The notes beneath the pieces were generated by a model that was not told the DNA's origin, searched no databases, and saw only the letters and a program-made list of their open reading frames with translations. A stretch of 64,000 bases of DNA. It comes from Umbilicaria muhlenbergii (Eukaryota > Ascomycota > Lecanoromycetes > Umbilicariales > Umbilicariaceae). Of the stretch, positions 32,889-45,562 are shown piece by piece; within the stretch, counting starts at the first letter, position 1, and every line of letters begins with the position of its first letter. A program made the position numbers and the translations under genes. Location: positions 3,325,341 to 3,389,340 of the forward strand of contig KK106984.1 of the NCBI GenBank assembly GCA_000611775.1. Direction: 5' to 3'.

Positions 32889-35198
32889 ATGTCGTTGCCA
32901 ATTTCCTTATGCTTCCTCTTACCTTTCGTCTTCCCATTCTTCGTACTGGCAGGTCCACAAAACACCATCTACCTTTCGCCAAACCCGGTACCTATTCCGC
33001 CCTGCGCTCAAGAGTGTCTGCGAGGTTTCATTGCCACAGGGTTCCCCACGTCGACCTGCCCGAACCAGAAGGATCGCGAGTGCTTGTGCACCCACAATAG
33101 CACCACAGGGTTCACGCTTGGTGAAGGCGCTCTACAGTGTGTTGCAGCGTTTTGCCCGGGAGAGCTGTACAACTATGCTGGGGTATATGAATATTGCGCA
33201 GGAGTAGAAAACGCACAGCCAGAGACCCACGGAACACTTACTGCGACCGTGCAAGCGGTATCAATGGAACCGGCCTCGTTCAGTCCATCCCTTCCCGCGA
33301 GCATATTGAGACCAACTTCTAGCATCCTATCTTCAAGCACTAATATAGTCACTGCGACATCGAGTCGTCCCACTTCGACATCTTATTCTTCGACATCAAA
33401 TACTATACTCCTCGATCCAACTACAGCTATCTTACCTACTCCTACTTCAGCAACGCAGACCTTTTTACCTACCACGACAACTGCAGCAACGTCATCGACC
33501 GCTGCAGCAGGTAGAAACAGCCCTGTCCTGACCAAACAACAAGTCGCGGGCTTTGTTGTCGGGGGCGTGGCATTCGCAGCACTAGGGTTTGGGCTTATGC
33601 TATGTATATTATGTATTCGAAAAGATCGCGCCGCCCGTAGACGACGCAGCGACGCGTCCTTCGGCGGGGACCAGATCATATCCGGGCCATTGGACCCGCC
33701 GAACAACACAGCGGCGACAGCACAGGATGCAAGGTCCGGCAGTCATTGGTTGGATCCACCAGTAACGGGCCAGCGAGAGATGCTTACTATCCCGCCCACA
33801 GGCGGGGAACTCAGATCGAGCAACACGTGGCGACGGAGCCTCAAGCCCGAGGAAATTGGCGTGGCTGTCGCATCAGAGCCGATGCGCGGCTCACCAGCGA
33901 ACGATATCTCATACTCGAACTCACCCGTTAGCGCCGCCAGCTACCGGACAACGTCTCGGCTACTACCCGACAAGCCTTCGATTTCATCCATGTCAACAAC
34001 CTACTCACTCTTCCCACCGCCACTGCGTATCAACCACACCAACAGACCCGAAAGCGACGCCACCGTCTTCGAAGAAGACTGCTTCAATGGGCCTCGAACA
34101 CCCATACGTTCATCGCGACAAGCAGGCAAAGCCCGCGGCCCCGTCGACACGAGTCCAACGCACCCTCTACGCAACCTCTACGCCTCAGCCTCCGATCCGT
34201 TCCTCTCATCCTCCTCCAACTCTCCCCGCGCCCTCTCATCCGCAAAAGAACAGCGGCGTCAATCACGCACTCAATTCCCGCTTCCACCCAACCACACTCC
34301 TTCGCCCTCTCAATCACACAGCACCCACTGGACGCGGTCCCCCTCCGAAATCCGTCCCCCACCACCCGTCATGGCCACCCTAACGTCCCCCACGAACCTC
34401 TCCAGCAAAAGTCCCCCCCTGCAACGAAAACCAACCCTCGCATCCGTCCGCACCCCCTTAGCCACCATCCCCTCCGCCAACTCCAGTTCCAACCCCCTCC
34501 CCCCCCGGAACCCCCGGCGCAAATCCCTCCCCAAACGCCCCCGCCCCCCCACCCACCTCAGCACCGCAACCGACACGAGTTTCGAATCCGGCTTCGCCCT
34601 CTTCGACCCGGACCTCGCCTCCGACGACCTCGACTACCTGCCCTACCTGTCCTCCAGCCTCTTCGCCCCCTCGTCTTCGAACCCCGAACCCCCGCTCTCG
34701 ACCGTCAAAGAGGGCGAAGAAGGGGGATCCGTCGCCCCGGCCGGCTCCTTTGCGGCGAGACTCCCCCTCCGGTCGCCGCCGGGTGAGATCCGCTATCCGC
34801 GCGTGCCCGGGGCCGGGCCGTCGCCGTATCGCCCCGCCACTGCGGTCGGGGTGGTGGAGACGCCGACGCGGCAACCGGGCCGCCGACCGGTCGAGTTGGA
34901 GGGGTCGCCTGTTTATCCCACTCGCAACTCCAGCATACTGGGCCAGTCGAACGGTAGTGATGGGGAGGGGATGGTGATTAAGACGTCGAAATCGCTGCCG
35001 AGTTTGCCGACGACGAGCGCGGATGGGAGAGGGGGAGGGGGGGAAGGGTCGAGTGGAGGGGAGAATAGAGGGGGGCGGGGGAGGGGGAGGAAGACGGCCA
35101 AGGAGATGATTTTGCAGAATCCGGGGTTGGCGGGGTTGGAGGGGTTGCATCCGAGTCCGGCGAGGAGTGTGGAGGAGTTGGGGTTGGGGAGGCGGTGA
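32889..35198 (+). CDS. CFEM-domain, single-pass membrane protein with long cytoplasmic tail
   Basis: One long exon, 769 aa from the ATG at 32889 (MSLPISLCFLLPFVFPFFVL, a signal peptide); the frame extends a little upstream without ATG. The CFEM domain follows with eight cysteines: PPCAQEC, TSTCPNQ, RECLC, ALQC, AAFC and YEYC. A Ser/Thr-rich stalk leads to one transmembrane helix (VAGFVVGGVAFAALGFGLML, then CILCI) followed by a basic stop-transfer RKDRAARRRRSD. About 500 residues of Ser/Pro-rich, probably disordered cytoplasmic tail end in a conserved-looking KEMILQNPGLAGLEGLH. CFEM proteins bind haem or act at the fungal surface. The single-span layout with a large tail suggests a sensor or wall-to-cytoplasm link rather than a GPI haemophore; that is inference. 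The GC-rich 3' half uses strongly biased low-complexity codons. Confidence 0.9.
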   Translation: MSLPISLCFLLPFVFPFFVLAGPQNTIYLSPNPVPIPPCAQECLRGFIATGFPTSTCPNQKDRECLCTHNSTTGFTLGEGALQCVAAFCPGELYNYAGVYEYCAGVENAQPETHGTLTATVQAVSMEPASFSPSLPASILRPTSSILSSSTNIVTATSSRPTSTSYSSTSNTILLDPTTAILPTPTSATQTFLPTTTTAATSSTAAAGRNSPVLTKQQVAGFVVGGVAFAALGFGLMLCILCIRKDRAARRRRSDASFGGDQIISGPLDPPNNTAATAQDARSGSHWLDPPVTGQREMLTIPPTGGELRSSNTWRRSLKPEEIGVAVASEPMRGSPANDISYSNSPVSAASYRTTSRLLPDKPSISSMSTTYSLFPPPLRINHTNRPESDATVFEEDCFNGPRTPIRSSRQAGKARGPVDTSPTHPLRNLYASASDPFLSSSSNSPRALSSAKEQRRQSRTQFPLPPNHTPSPSQSHSTHWTRSPSEIRPPPPVMATLTSPTNLSSKSPPLQRKPTLASVRTPLATIPSANSSSNPLPPRNPRRKSLPKRPRPPTHLSTATDTSFESGFALFDPDLASDDLDYLPYLSSSLFAPSSSNPEPPLSTVKEGEEGGSVAPAGSFAARLPLRSPPGEIRYPRVPGAGPSPYRPATAVGVVETPTRQPGRRPVELEGSPVYPTRNSSILGQSNGSDGEGMVIKTSKSLPSLPTTSADGRGGGGEGSSGGENRGGRGRGRKTAKEMILQNPGLAGLEGLHPSPARSVEELGLGRR

Positions 35199-36099
35199 TG
35201 ATGGGAGGGTGGGGGGGGTAAGGAGTTGTGTATATATTTGTGGATTTCTTAAGGTCTGGGTCTGGGTCTGGGTCTGGGTTTGGAGACGGTGCGGGTGTGG
35301 CACTTGGGGGCGTTTATTGGTTGGTGGGTTCGGTGTTTATGGGTATTTATGGACTTGGGTGGGCTGCACTGACTGGCAATATACCCTCATTCTTGGATCT
35401 CTATTGTGTATTATATATTCTCCACTAAAGGCCGTGGGTGCCATATTGATGATGAGCAAGTATGATGTATGTTTTCGATATGGAAAGCTCGTAAGTCCAG
35501 ATGAAAGTGCAAATGAGAGCGTGTGTGGCCGCTGTCGATTTCCGTAGTCGCTTCCTGCTACTCTCACTGGATGCCGACTCCGTCAATTGCAGTTCTCTGC
35601 CCTCCTCCAGCCGCTCTTAGCGCCACCTCTCTCTCCTCCGCAACGCCTGGCCCCTGTCTTGGGTGCTCCCTTCCTAATCGGCCACCGTGCACCAGCGAAT
35701 GCTGACGACAAGATGGCAGAACCGAGGGTGCGGTCATGAATCAATTGCTGATCTATGAACTGGAGTGTCGGGTCCGTCCGTTGGTCTGTCCGGTGGTCGG
35801 TCTGTTGGTCGGTCTGTTGGGTCGTTTGTCGTGGTCTGTGGTTGGGTAGTCATGCGGAGCTGCGGAAGGGATAGCGGGTGGAAGGTGGTGAGGGTGACGC
35901 CTTGGGATAGGCGATGTCTCGTTCCCGGCTGGGGTCTGCTTTTGACCGTGTTCTCGGATGTGACATGTCGACTCGCAAATCGTATTTCCCCCAGGAGAAT
36001 TCCTTCATGGAGCTTAGACGCTCTAAGACTTGGCCCTAGAAAGGCTCTGTTAAGGAACACGGTGGCGCCGAGTAGGTTGCGACTGGCCGGTCTGCCGTC
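35199..36099. other. 900-bp region between convergent genes
   Basis: Contains short tandem repeats: GGTCTG units at about 35251-35282 and 12-bp GGTCGGTCTGTT-like units at about 35770-35830. No gene was seen. Confidence 0.5.
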
Positions 36100-39000
36100 T
36101 TAGCACTTCTCCGGCTGTTTTTCACGTCTTCTCTGTTCTCTCCAAACTTCCTCTTCGTCTTCGGCTGCCTCCGCTGCTTCGTCATCTTTATCCTTTTCTT
36201 CTTCTACTTCTTCCTTTTTGTCTTCTACTGCCTCCTCTGCCGCGTTATTTCCGTCCTCTTCGTCTTCTACACTTCCCCCTGCACCTCCTTCAACAACCTG
36301 CTGCGCGTCCCGCTCTTCCGACGGACCCCTTGGAACCGGTGGAAGCAATCGGAATGCTGTCAAAAGGTAGTCACTCAAAGCTTCAGTGCCATATGGCTGT
36401 TGACCATTTGATGCCTCTGTGGCCTCGAGTCCATGGATCTCTTGAGGACCATTTGTAGTGTTGGAGATTCTTAGTTCGTCCATCGCCTCCGCCACGCCAG
36501 GTTCATCGTTCACTGATTCAGATCCCACCCCGTCACCTGTGGAGGGCTCATGGTTCAGGACCCTACCCGCCCACTTAAGTAACCTTATCTGCAACGGCGT
36601 GTACTCGTATTGTAGTGGATCCCAGCCTGGCTGGTCGATGATGGATGAACTTAGGTCATTCAGTTCAAACAATTTGTTATGAGCACCAGGGTCGTCTGAT
36701 GTACCCGAAACCTGGCTGTAGCCTTCCCCGGCCTGCTTTAAGCAATTTACTGCTGCCTCCAGCTTTCCGATTCCCCAATAGAACAAGCCTAGCGTTTGCG
36801 CAGCTTCGATGGCCTCGACACTGTGAGGGCCATGGAATAATACGCAGCCCTGTTTTCCTTCCTGAAGGTAATCCTCCGCTTCCACGTACCTGCCAAGTTT
36901 GATATAAACTTGTCCCAACGATTCAATAATGTAAAAATTCATGTGATCATATTGAAGGCCAAGACTGAACCACTTTTTGGATTCTTCGAGCTTATTTCGA
37001 CTCAGGTAATACTCTCCCAGGTCAGCATAAGGCAGAGGATTGAGATACTGATTTCCAAAAGATTTCAGCACCAATGCAGTGGCCTCCATTAGTATTGCCG
37101 CGGTGACGAAGTCTTGTGCCTTGTAATAGGCCCCTCCAGCATCGATAGCAGCTTCGATGGTAGCTGAACTACAATCACCGAGAGTCATTAGTTGGGTTTC
37201 AAATACAAGTAGCCACCTTTGCGCGGCCGTGTCGTGGTCTCCCTGTACACTAGAAAGACCTGCTGAGTTAGCTATGATTTTTGCGCGGTAATAACGGTCG
37301 TCTATGCCCTCGCCAAACTTCGATACCTTATCATACATTGCCTTGGCCTCCATATACCTATCTTGATATTCGTACACACCTCCCAATTGTCCAAGTGCGT
37401 CCATTGTAAGAGGGTGGGTTTGGCCAAGATATTTAGCACAGCCACTCAGATTTCTCAATACAAGCCTCTCAGCCAGCTCATGCATGTGCTCAAGAGAGCT
37501 CCACAACAAGAAGGACCCTAATGTTAAAATACTTATTGGTATAACAGGGTATTCACCTCTCCATCCTTCCGGGGGCTCTGTACTGTGCGATTGTGAGACG
37601 GCTTCCTCACTTTCCAGCCAAAACCCTATATGTGATGACACTTCCATACATGCACTGTGAGTCAAAAATTCAGTCCGATGCACAATGTCGACAAAAGCAG
37701 CAAGCAATTCCAGGACCTCTGTCGAGCTTCTCTGTTGATCCTCAGGGTCTCGCCGTAACTGGAGCCAATGACGTACAAGAGGATGTAATGAGAACGTTGT
37801 CTGAGTACCAGTGTATTCCATATTCTGTATCAATGACAAATTGAAGAGCCCGCAAATGGTATCCTGGTAGATATCACTATCCCAGTCACCATTGGAGCAA
37901 AACACCTGTATCCATTCAGGCTTGGGGCTCGCCTCTGCGAAGTATACCTCAAACAGGTCTTCACTAATCTTGGCAGGGTTTAGGAAGGCCGCCAGGGTTA
38001 TAAAATGACCAATGTTGCGTCTTTCATTATCGTCTTGAGCTATTTGTTGGAAAGACATTTCCCAGGTAGTAAAAGTACTAAGTGAAGTTTGGTAACTTTG
38101 GTCCTCGGCATCTCCCAATGACCTGCGGTATTCCCAAAGAGATTCGGGTGTATGGTTGAGGATCACCTTCTTACGTCTTTCGTAGTGATCCATGAAATGC
38201 ATAAGCGGCAAGTGGCGAAAGTTGATGTATGCTGCTGCCTGGTCAATGGCAAGGGCAAGACAGCCTAGCTTTTGGACGATTGATGTTCCCTCCTTGACGT
38301 TATCGTCAGTTCTCTCATGGTGGGATCGGTGTAGAAGCAGGTCGAGGCCCTCAACCTCCGATAAACTTCCGACATCCAATTTGGTGCCCAATCGGCCCAC
38401 ATCTGCGTGTCGGCTGGTGCATAAGATCCTACCGCAACCTTCAACCATCAAATCAGAGATGACTCCGCTAGCAGGTTTATCCATCGTCACGAAGACAGGT
38501 ACGAAAATAGTTTAGAGGAATATTGAGGTGGAGTACTCCAGAAATGACACTTAGCGACTTACCAGTTGGAAAATAAGCCTTGATGTCTTTGAAAGAGGTA
38601 GGATCATCGTAGTTGTCGAACACCAGCATCCAAGGCTTGGTCCACCCGCCAAGAGCCGATATCACAAAGTCCACCTTAAAATCTGGGCTGGTGGCTGTTT
38701 CGGGTACACCCAGCTTTTTCGCTACAGCTTCAAACGAGCGCAATGTGGTACTCTTGGAAGAGGCGTCGATCCAGAAGATACCTCGGTATGCTGCCCGAAA
38801 TCTATTGCAGTACTTGAGTGCAATTTGTGTTTTCCAAAGCAGGATTAACATCAGCAATACAATATCGGCAGTATGAGGTTTGCGGGTACATACACCTTGA
38901 CCACCCATCCCTAGAAGTACTGTAACGGGTGTGTGATCATTTCTAGCACTCCCATTGAAGCCTGCATGGATTTCGCTAAGTAAATCTTCTCTCCCAACGA

Positions 39001-39529
39001 AATGCGAGACATGCAACGCCGGAACCTCGAAGAAGGTCGCGTTGTCGATCTTTTGCACTTGCGTAGCGTTAATTCTGGAGCTCAATCGCGCAGTCTCCCG
39101 TAAGGATACACTGGCATCGACAGCGAAGAATGAAGCCAGTTGCATTGAGAATCGGTCTAACTTGACCAAGATTCCTTTGACCCTTCGATCCCTCCCAAAA
39201 CTTTGTATTCCTTTGAAGACACGCTGATGTTTCGAGCTCCCATCGGCAGGCGTCATGCGCGATATGACGCGGTCCAGGTCTTTGATGATTGTCAAGGAAC
39301 CCTCAACCACTCCAGAAATCGCTCGTTCTGAAGTAGCATGAATGAAGCCGTCAGTCTGAGCTGTCTGCAACCGCTTCAACGTTTCACGAAGCAAGTCAAC
39401 CTGCTTAGTGGCATCACCAAGAACAGTGCCTTCTTTGTACTCCTTTACACGTTCGTACACTTTCGTACTTGCATCGATGAGCTGGACAATGGACGCCGCT
39501 AAGCCAACGACTACTATGAGTTCAGCCAT
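36100..39529 (-). CDS. STAND-class NB-ARC/TPR protein (NLR-like), with an abnormal intron in Walker A
   Basis: Fungal NLR-like signal-transducing NTPase; relatives act in heterokaryon incompatibility and programmed cell death. Exons 39529-38894, 38833-38563 and 38438-36100 would give 1081 aa. The N-terminal helical domain (MAELIVVVGLAASIVQLIDA) resembles the fungal N-terminal domains of STAND proteins. NB-ARC follows: FVGRED, Walker A GMGGQG/KTQIALKYC, Walker B PWMLVFDNYDD, GCGRILCTSRHADVG, and LGCLALAIDQAAAYI (GLPLA-like). The C-terminal half has degenerate TPR-like helices (QLGGVYEYQDRYMEAKAMY, SLGQVYIKLGRYVEAEDYL) and a Glu/Asp/Lys-rich tail. The 124-nt intron 38439-38562 is canonical. The proposed 60-nt intron 38834-38893 has a GTATGT donor but ends in GG, not AG; being 20 codons without a stop, retention would split Walker A. 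Confidence 0.85.
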
Positions 39530-40470
39530 ATCAGAGGTATTGTAGGGTATAGACTGTTCGTTTTGCCTTCATTTAGAAGTTCGCGCGAACCTGGAAATCG
39601 TGCTCGTGGTAATTGCGCAGCGAAGGATGGGAAATGCGCGAACGATACAAGGCTGCGGAGAGCTGAGAAGATACGGACAGAGACTGGAACAACAATCAGA
39701 ACATATTGCAAGAAGCAGAGATAATAGCTTCTTAAGACTACTGATGTCTATGAGACGAGGAGATAGAAGTTATCATCGTATTCGCAAATGACACAAAGAG
39801 GCCATGAAGCGAATGCAGCTTGAGGTTGATGAAGCAGAAAGCATCTTGACGGGTCGCAAGTACAAGTACTATGCGCTCCCCGCTACCCTTGTACTTACGG
39901 AGCCTCATGGGAAAGGCTCTTGGCTGTCGTGTAACACATCGAGCACCTCAGGAGTAACGCTAACACATTAGAAGGCCATATCCGGACTCAATGCGTCATG
40001 GCATACTCATGGCTGCCAGGCAATCATTGGCGCAGCTGGAGGACCAAGCCAAGCTCCTCAACGTTCCTTACCGAACACGTTGTTCTCAGGGAAAGGCCGT
40101 TGTCTGTTGAAAGTGAGAAGTACCTCTTACCTCGTACTTGGTGCGTGGTTAGAGATTGCCAAGCCTTCTTGCTAGCTTCATCAGTCTACGGTATGGAAAA
40201 CGCGGGAACAGGTGACCATATTTCCAGCAACTGACTCAAAAGTTGTCGTGGCACCGACGTCGGCGTCGTGTTATTAGACAATAATGGGTTTGATTACAGA
40301 CCAAGTGGCATCAGGGGATACCCTACTAGAAGACCAAACGTATACACCGCTATTCGGTATTCGTGGCGTCTATCATGCGCTGTTCCTTCCTGGGCTCGTC
40401 CCGCTTGCCTCAGTGCTTGTTCTTTGTACCCCTGCCCTACCATATCCACCCGACTACTTCCATCCCCATC
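39530..40470. other. 940-bp intergenic region
   Basis: Upstream of the STAND gene and 3' of spermidine synthase. Short ORFs only; nothing recognised. Confidence 0.45.
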
Positions 40471-41560
<1,090 letters not shown>

Positions 41561-42177
41561 GATGCGAGTACCGCGATTCGTGAAATGCCGCTGAATGCTT
41601 TTCGAATCAAGAACAATTTGGGGTGCGATCAAAAGTCTGCAGTTGAGTCGCAGTTTACAGATAAAACGGCGAGGCAGGTTGGTGGTTGTTGTATACCTTA
41701 ATATCTTCTCGCTGCATCAACGTCACAAAAAATCTCGCCTTAGTGGGGCACGTCAACATTTCTGGCAGGGATGTACCTGCCTCTTCGGGCCGGCCCCAAA
41801 CATCTCACACGCCGAGGTTCGTCCGATGTACACGAGATGGCGAAGGGTCCTCAAACGGCGAACGTTGAGATGGACTTCTAAAACACGTATGGAACATTAG
41901 TAAACTGCTATTGATCCCCCTCGTGGCAATCGTATGCTAAAGAAAGTACCTGTACACACAATGATCCGCCGAGGTTCACCCCCACCCCCCCCCTCTATCG
42001 GAGCATAGTCTCCGATATGTAGGTTCATACGCCGGAATCACAGCTTCGCCACAGTCGCTCATCACCTTACCACTCTTCCTGAGACCTAAAGATCTCAATA
42101 GCGCATCCTACAACTCTTGACGCCCCCATTATTAGCCCGCCGATCACCATCCACCGTCCCCACAACCCCCACCCGCC
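41561..42177. other. divergent promoter region, SPE3 / CMD-like gene
   Basis: 617 bp between divergent starts. C-rich near 41975-41995 and just before the CMD-like gene. No specific site is assigned. Confidence 0.45.
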
Positions 42178-42864
42178 ATGCGCCTCCCCTACACCCCCAA
42201 CCCTCCACCCACCCCTAGCGACCCCACCACCGCCTCCATCCTCACCTCCATCCTCGCCCGCCGCGCCCCCCGGGGCCTCCAAGCCCTCGACCTAACCCTC
42301 CTCCACTCTCCCCCCGTCGCGTCCGGCTGGAACAGCTTCCTCGGCGCCATCCGCACCGAAACGACCCTCCCACCGGACATTCGCGAGTTGGCGATCTGTC
42401 GAGTGGCGGTGTTGAATGGGGCGGCGTATGAGTGGATGCATCATGCGCCGTTGATGGAGGGCGCCGGGGTGGGGAGGAGGGGGAGGGAGAGTGTTAGGGG
42501 GGTAAAGGTTGGTGGGTTTAGCACGGCTGAGGGGAAGGAGGCGGGGGAGAGAAAGGGGGAGGAGGGGCCGAAAGAGGAGGAGGGGGAAAGAGAGGAAAGG
42601 TGGGGGTTGGATGAGAGACAGGTAGCTGTACTGCGGTATACGGATGCGATGACAGTGGGATGTAGGGTGCCGGACGATGTGTTTGCGGAGGTGAAGAGGC
42701 TGTTTAGCGAGAGGGAGGTGGTGGAGATCACGGCGACGGTGGCGGCGTACAACTGCGTGAGTCGGTTTTTGGTGGCTTTGGACGTGGGGGAGATGAATGG
42801 GAAGGAGGTCGGTGGGCAGGAGGGAGAGGGAACACAAGCACAAGCGACGGCATTGGGGCATTGA
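42178..42864 (+). CDS. carboxymuconolactone decarboxylase (AhpD-like) family protein with charged insertion
   Basis: Single exon, 228 aa. The family fold is recognised by LPPDIRELAICRVAVLNGAA followed by YEWMHHAPLMEGAG and the second helical half (LDERQVAVLRYTDAMTV, REVVEITATVAAYNCVSRFL). The redox CxxC of AhpD peroxidases is absent, so it belongs to the non-peroxidase CMD group whose fungal members are largely uncharacterised (some act on aromatic or polyketide-derived substrates). Between the halves, about residues 97-140, lies a Gly/Glu/Lys/Arg-rich stretch (for example KGEEGPKEEEGEREERW) not typical of the family. It could be a genuine insertion or a mis-read intron, although no good donor/acceptor pair is obvious. 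The last 20 residues are also low complexity. Confidence 0.8.
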   Translation: MRLPYTPNPPPTPSDPTTASILTSILARRAPRGLQALDLTLLHSPPVASGWNSFLGAIRTETTLPPDIRELAICRVAVLNGAAYEWMHHAPLMEGAGVGRRGRESVRGVKVGGFSTAEGKEAGERKGEEGPKEEEGEREERWGLDERQVAVLRYTDAMTVGCRVPDDVFAEVKRLFSEREVVEITATVAAYNCVSRFLVALDVGEMNGKEVGGQEGEGTQAQATALGH

Positions 42865-43015
42865 TGTGTTTTTTGTTCGTCAGGAGAAGATGTAACACTG
42901 AGAATGCATTCCATTGTTGCTTCATCTATCTATAAGATCATGTCAAGTACCGTGTAGAAAATCGCTGTCTTCGCTATTGCACTCTTGTTCGTCTAGCACA
43001 TCAACAATATGTCCC

Positions 43016-45562
43016 TTAGATGAGCTGCTGGAAGGCACGGTTGATCGGCGAGCGTGGCTTCATGCCCTTGTAGAAGTCAACTGTTGCCACGGCGCGCTTG
43101 CTGATACCCTCTGGAGTGAACTCGAATTTCTGAGTTATTGTTAGCAGTTGATCAGAGATTATTCAGGCCTCATGACTTACCTTGTAGACATCCTTGTAGG
43201 GTCCGCTGGCACCGAATCGGTTGAGACCGAATTGCTCGTGAGAATATTTCTCCCAGCCCATGGTCGACATAACCTCCACGCTCATTGCGGGAATGCCATC
43301 CGGTATGACCTTCAGGCGATACTCTTTGCTCTGTGCATCAAAGACCTCCCAACATGGTAGAGAAACAACACGAGCAGTAAGATTGTGGTTATCCTTTAGG
43401 TACTTTACAGTTTCGATACAGATGCCGACTTCTGATCCGGTACTGACGAGCGTGATATCTGCGCCCTCGTTCTCGACAGCGACGTAACCACCTTTGATTG
43501 CGTTCTCGATGGTCGAGTTTTCCAGTTGTGGGAGATTTTGACGAGTCAGAGCAAGGATACTGGGCGTCGATTTTGAGATCAATGCAACGTAGTACGCAGC
43601 ACTAGTCTCGTTTCCATCTGCAGGACGCCAGACCATCATATTGGGGAGAGCACGGAAGTGGGCCAAGGTCTCAATAGGCTGATGAGTTGGGCCGTCTTCA
43701 CCGAGACCAATAGAGTCGTGAGTGGCAACGTAGATGACGCGGCAGTGGGACAAGGAGGAAAGACGAACAGATCCAGCCGCGTATGAGACGAAGTTCAGGA
43801 AAGTACCGCCGAATGGGATGAGGGTGCCGTAAGCTGCAATGCCGTTCATGATACCGGCCATGCCGTGTTCACGTACACCATAGCGGATGTACCGACCTCC
43901 CCAGTTGCCCGGAGCTTTGATGTCCGGCGGCTGAAAGTCCACGGCGTTCTTCCACCGTGTGTTATTTGAGCCTGTCAGATCGGCGGACCCTCCAATAAGA
44001 TCTGGAATCGCCTCGTGAATAGCCTCAAGAACAGCCTCGGACAGCTTCCTCGAAGCTTGTGCTTTGTCGGTTGGCTTATATGTTGGCAAACATTTCTCCC
44101 ATCCTTCTGGAAGCTTGCCGCTAAGTCTCCGGACGAGGTCCTTGTGCTCTTCTGGATACTCCTTGCCGTACTTCTCGAACATCTTGTTCCACTCTTCCTC
44201 CTTCGCGGCGCCCTCAGCTCCGTGTGCGTGATACATTTCGTACACCTTCTGGGGAACGACAAAGGACTCCTCGGGGTTGAATCCGAACTTCTCTTTCACA
44301 GCTTTGCAGTCATCTTCCTTCAGCGGATTTCCATGCACACCGCCAGTACCCTGCAACTTGGATCCGAAACCGATGGTCGTAGTCAACTTGATCATGGAGG
44401 GCTTGTCCTTAACCTCTTTGGCCTTGGCGATAGCAGCTTCAATGCCCTCCAAGTCGTTGTCGCCGTCCTTAACGTGCTGTACGTGCCATCCATAGGCCTC
44501 AAACCGCTTAACCACGTCCTCGGTGAAAGCGCAATTGGTGTCACCATCTATCGCAAAAATAAGTATCTATACCATCAACCCGGCCCGCAAAGGTCATACC
44601 GATGGAAATGTGGTTGTCATCGTAGATCATGATAAGGTTGCCCAACTGCAAGTGACCCGCCGTACTGGCTGCTTCGCTTGCAATACCTTCCATAGCACAT
44701 CCATCACCGAAGAAAGCATACGTGTGGTTGTTGATTAGCTCATATCCAGGTTTATTGAATTCTGCGGCGGTGTGAGCTTGCGCGATGGCAAGACCAACAG
44801 CGTTGGCGAAACCCTGGCCGAGAGGACCAGTAGTGACCTCGATACCTGAAACCTCATGTGCTTCTGGGTGACCGGGGGTTTTGCTGTCTACTTGCTGTAA
44901 TCAACAAATATCCGAATCAGCTTCCGAAATCTATTTATTTTGGCGTTTTCTGAGGTTTATGCTTACACGGAACGCTTTCAGGTCGTCCATAGTAAGGCCG
45001 AAGCCAAAAAGATGCAGAAGAGTATACTGGAGCATGCAGCCATGACCGTTCCTATCAAACCATGTTCATTAGTACCAGATCTCAACCTGTTCCTAGAATG
45101 CGGTAATAATTGAAGAAGATGTCCGCAGCAGCGACTGCAGTATCGGTCATTACAATGAGAGACACAACGAAGGCTTCGTTTTGAGTACGCTGTGCCCTAA
45201 ATGGAGTTCTCCGAGCTGCCTTGACAGCGTACACTTACGACAGAATGAATCTATCACGATTGACCCAGTCGGCGTTCTTGGGGTTGAAAGTCATGAACTT
45301 GTTGAAGAGGACGTGGGCAACAGGTGCCATGCCCATGGGCGCGCCGGGATGCCCGGAGTTGGCTCTGAAGGTGGCATCGACCTGCGCATCAGGCATGAAT
45401 CAGTATCGTCCACTTTCTTCTCACTCACTCTAGTATTCATGGCAGAAAAAGCAAGTAGGACTGATTTGAAGCTCCTCAACGTGGGGTACGACAAGGGTAA
45501 GATCTTACCGCGAGGACACGGATGGTGTTAATGGCAAGCTCGTCATCTTTCGTATAACCCAT
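43016..45562 (-). CDS. TKL1: transketolase
   Basis: Thiamine-diphosphate enzyme of the non-oxidative pentose phosphate pathway, moving two-carbon units between sugar phosphates in the cytosol. Six exons: 45562-45509, 45381-45239, 45051-44967, 44894-44600, 44547-43181 and 43129-43016, giving 685 aa as in yeast Tkl1. It starts [38 protein letters not shown], the ThDP motif [10 protein letters not shown] to [23 protein letters not shown], the catalytic acceptor-site [18 protein letters not shown], and [19 protein letters not shown] are all present. It ends in [15 protein letters not shown]. The 187-nt intron 45052-45238 is the longest. No break is seen. Faces translin in tandem on the same strand. 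Confidence 0.98.

Noticed and set aside
38477-38562. Possible second broken junction or frameshift in the STAND gene
   Set aside because: Using the acceptor at 38439-38440 gives AYFPTGCGRILCTSRHADVG in phase, so the 124-nt intron is normal.
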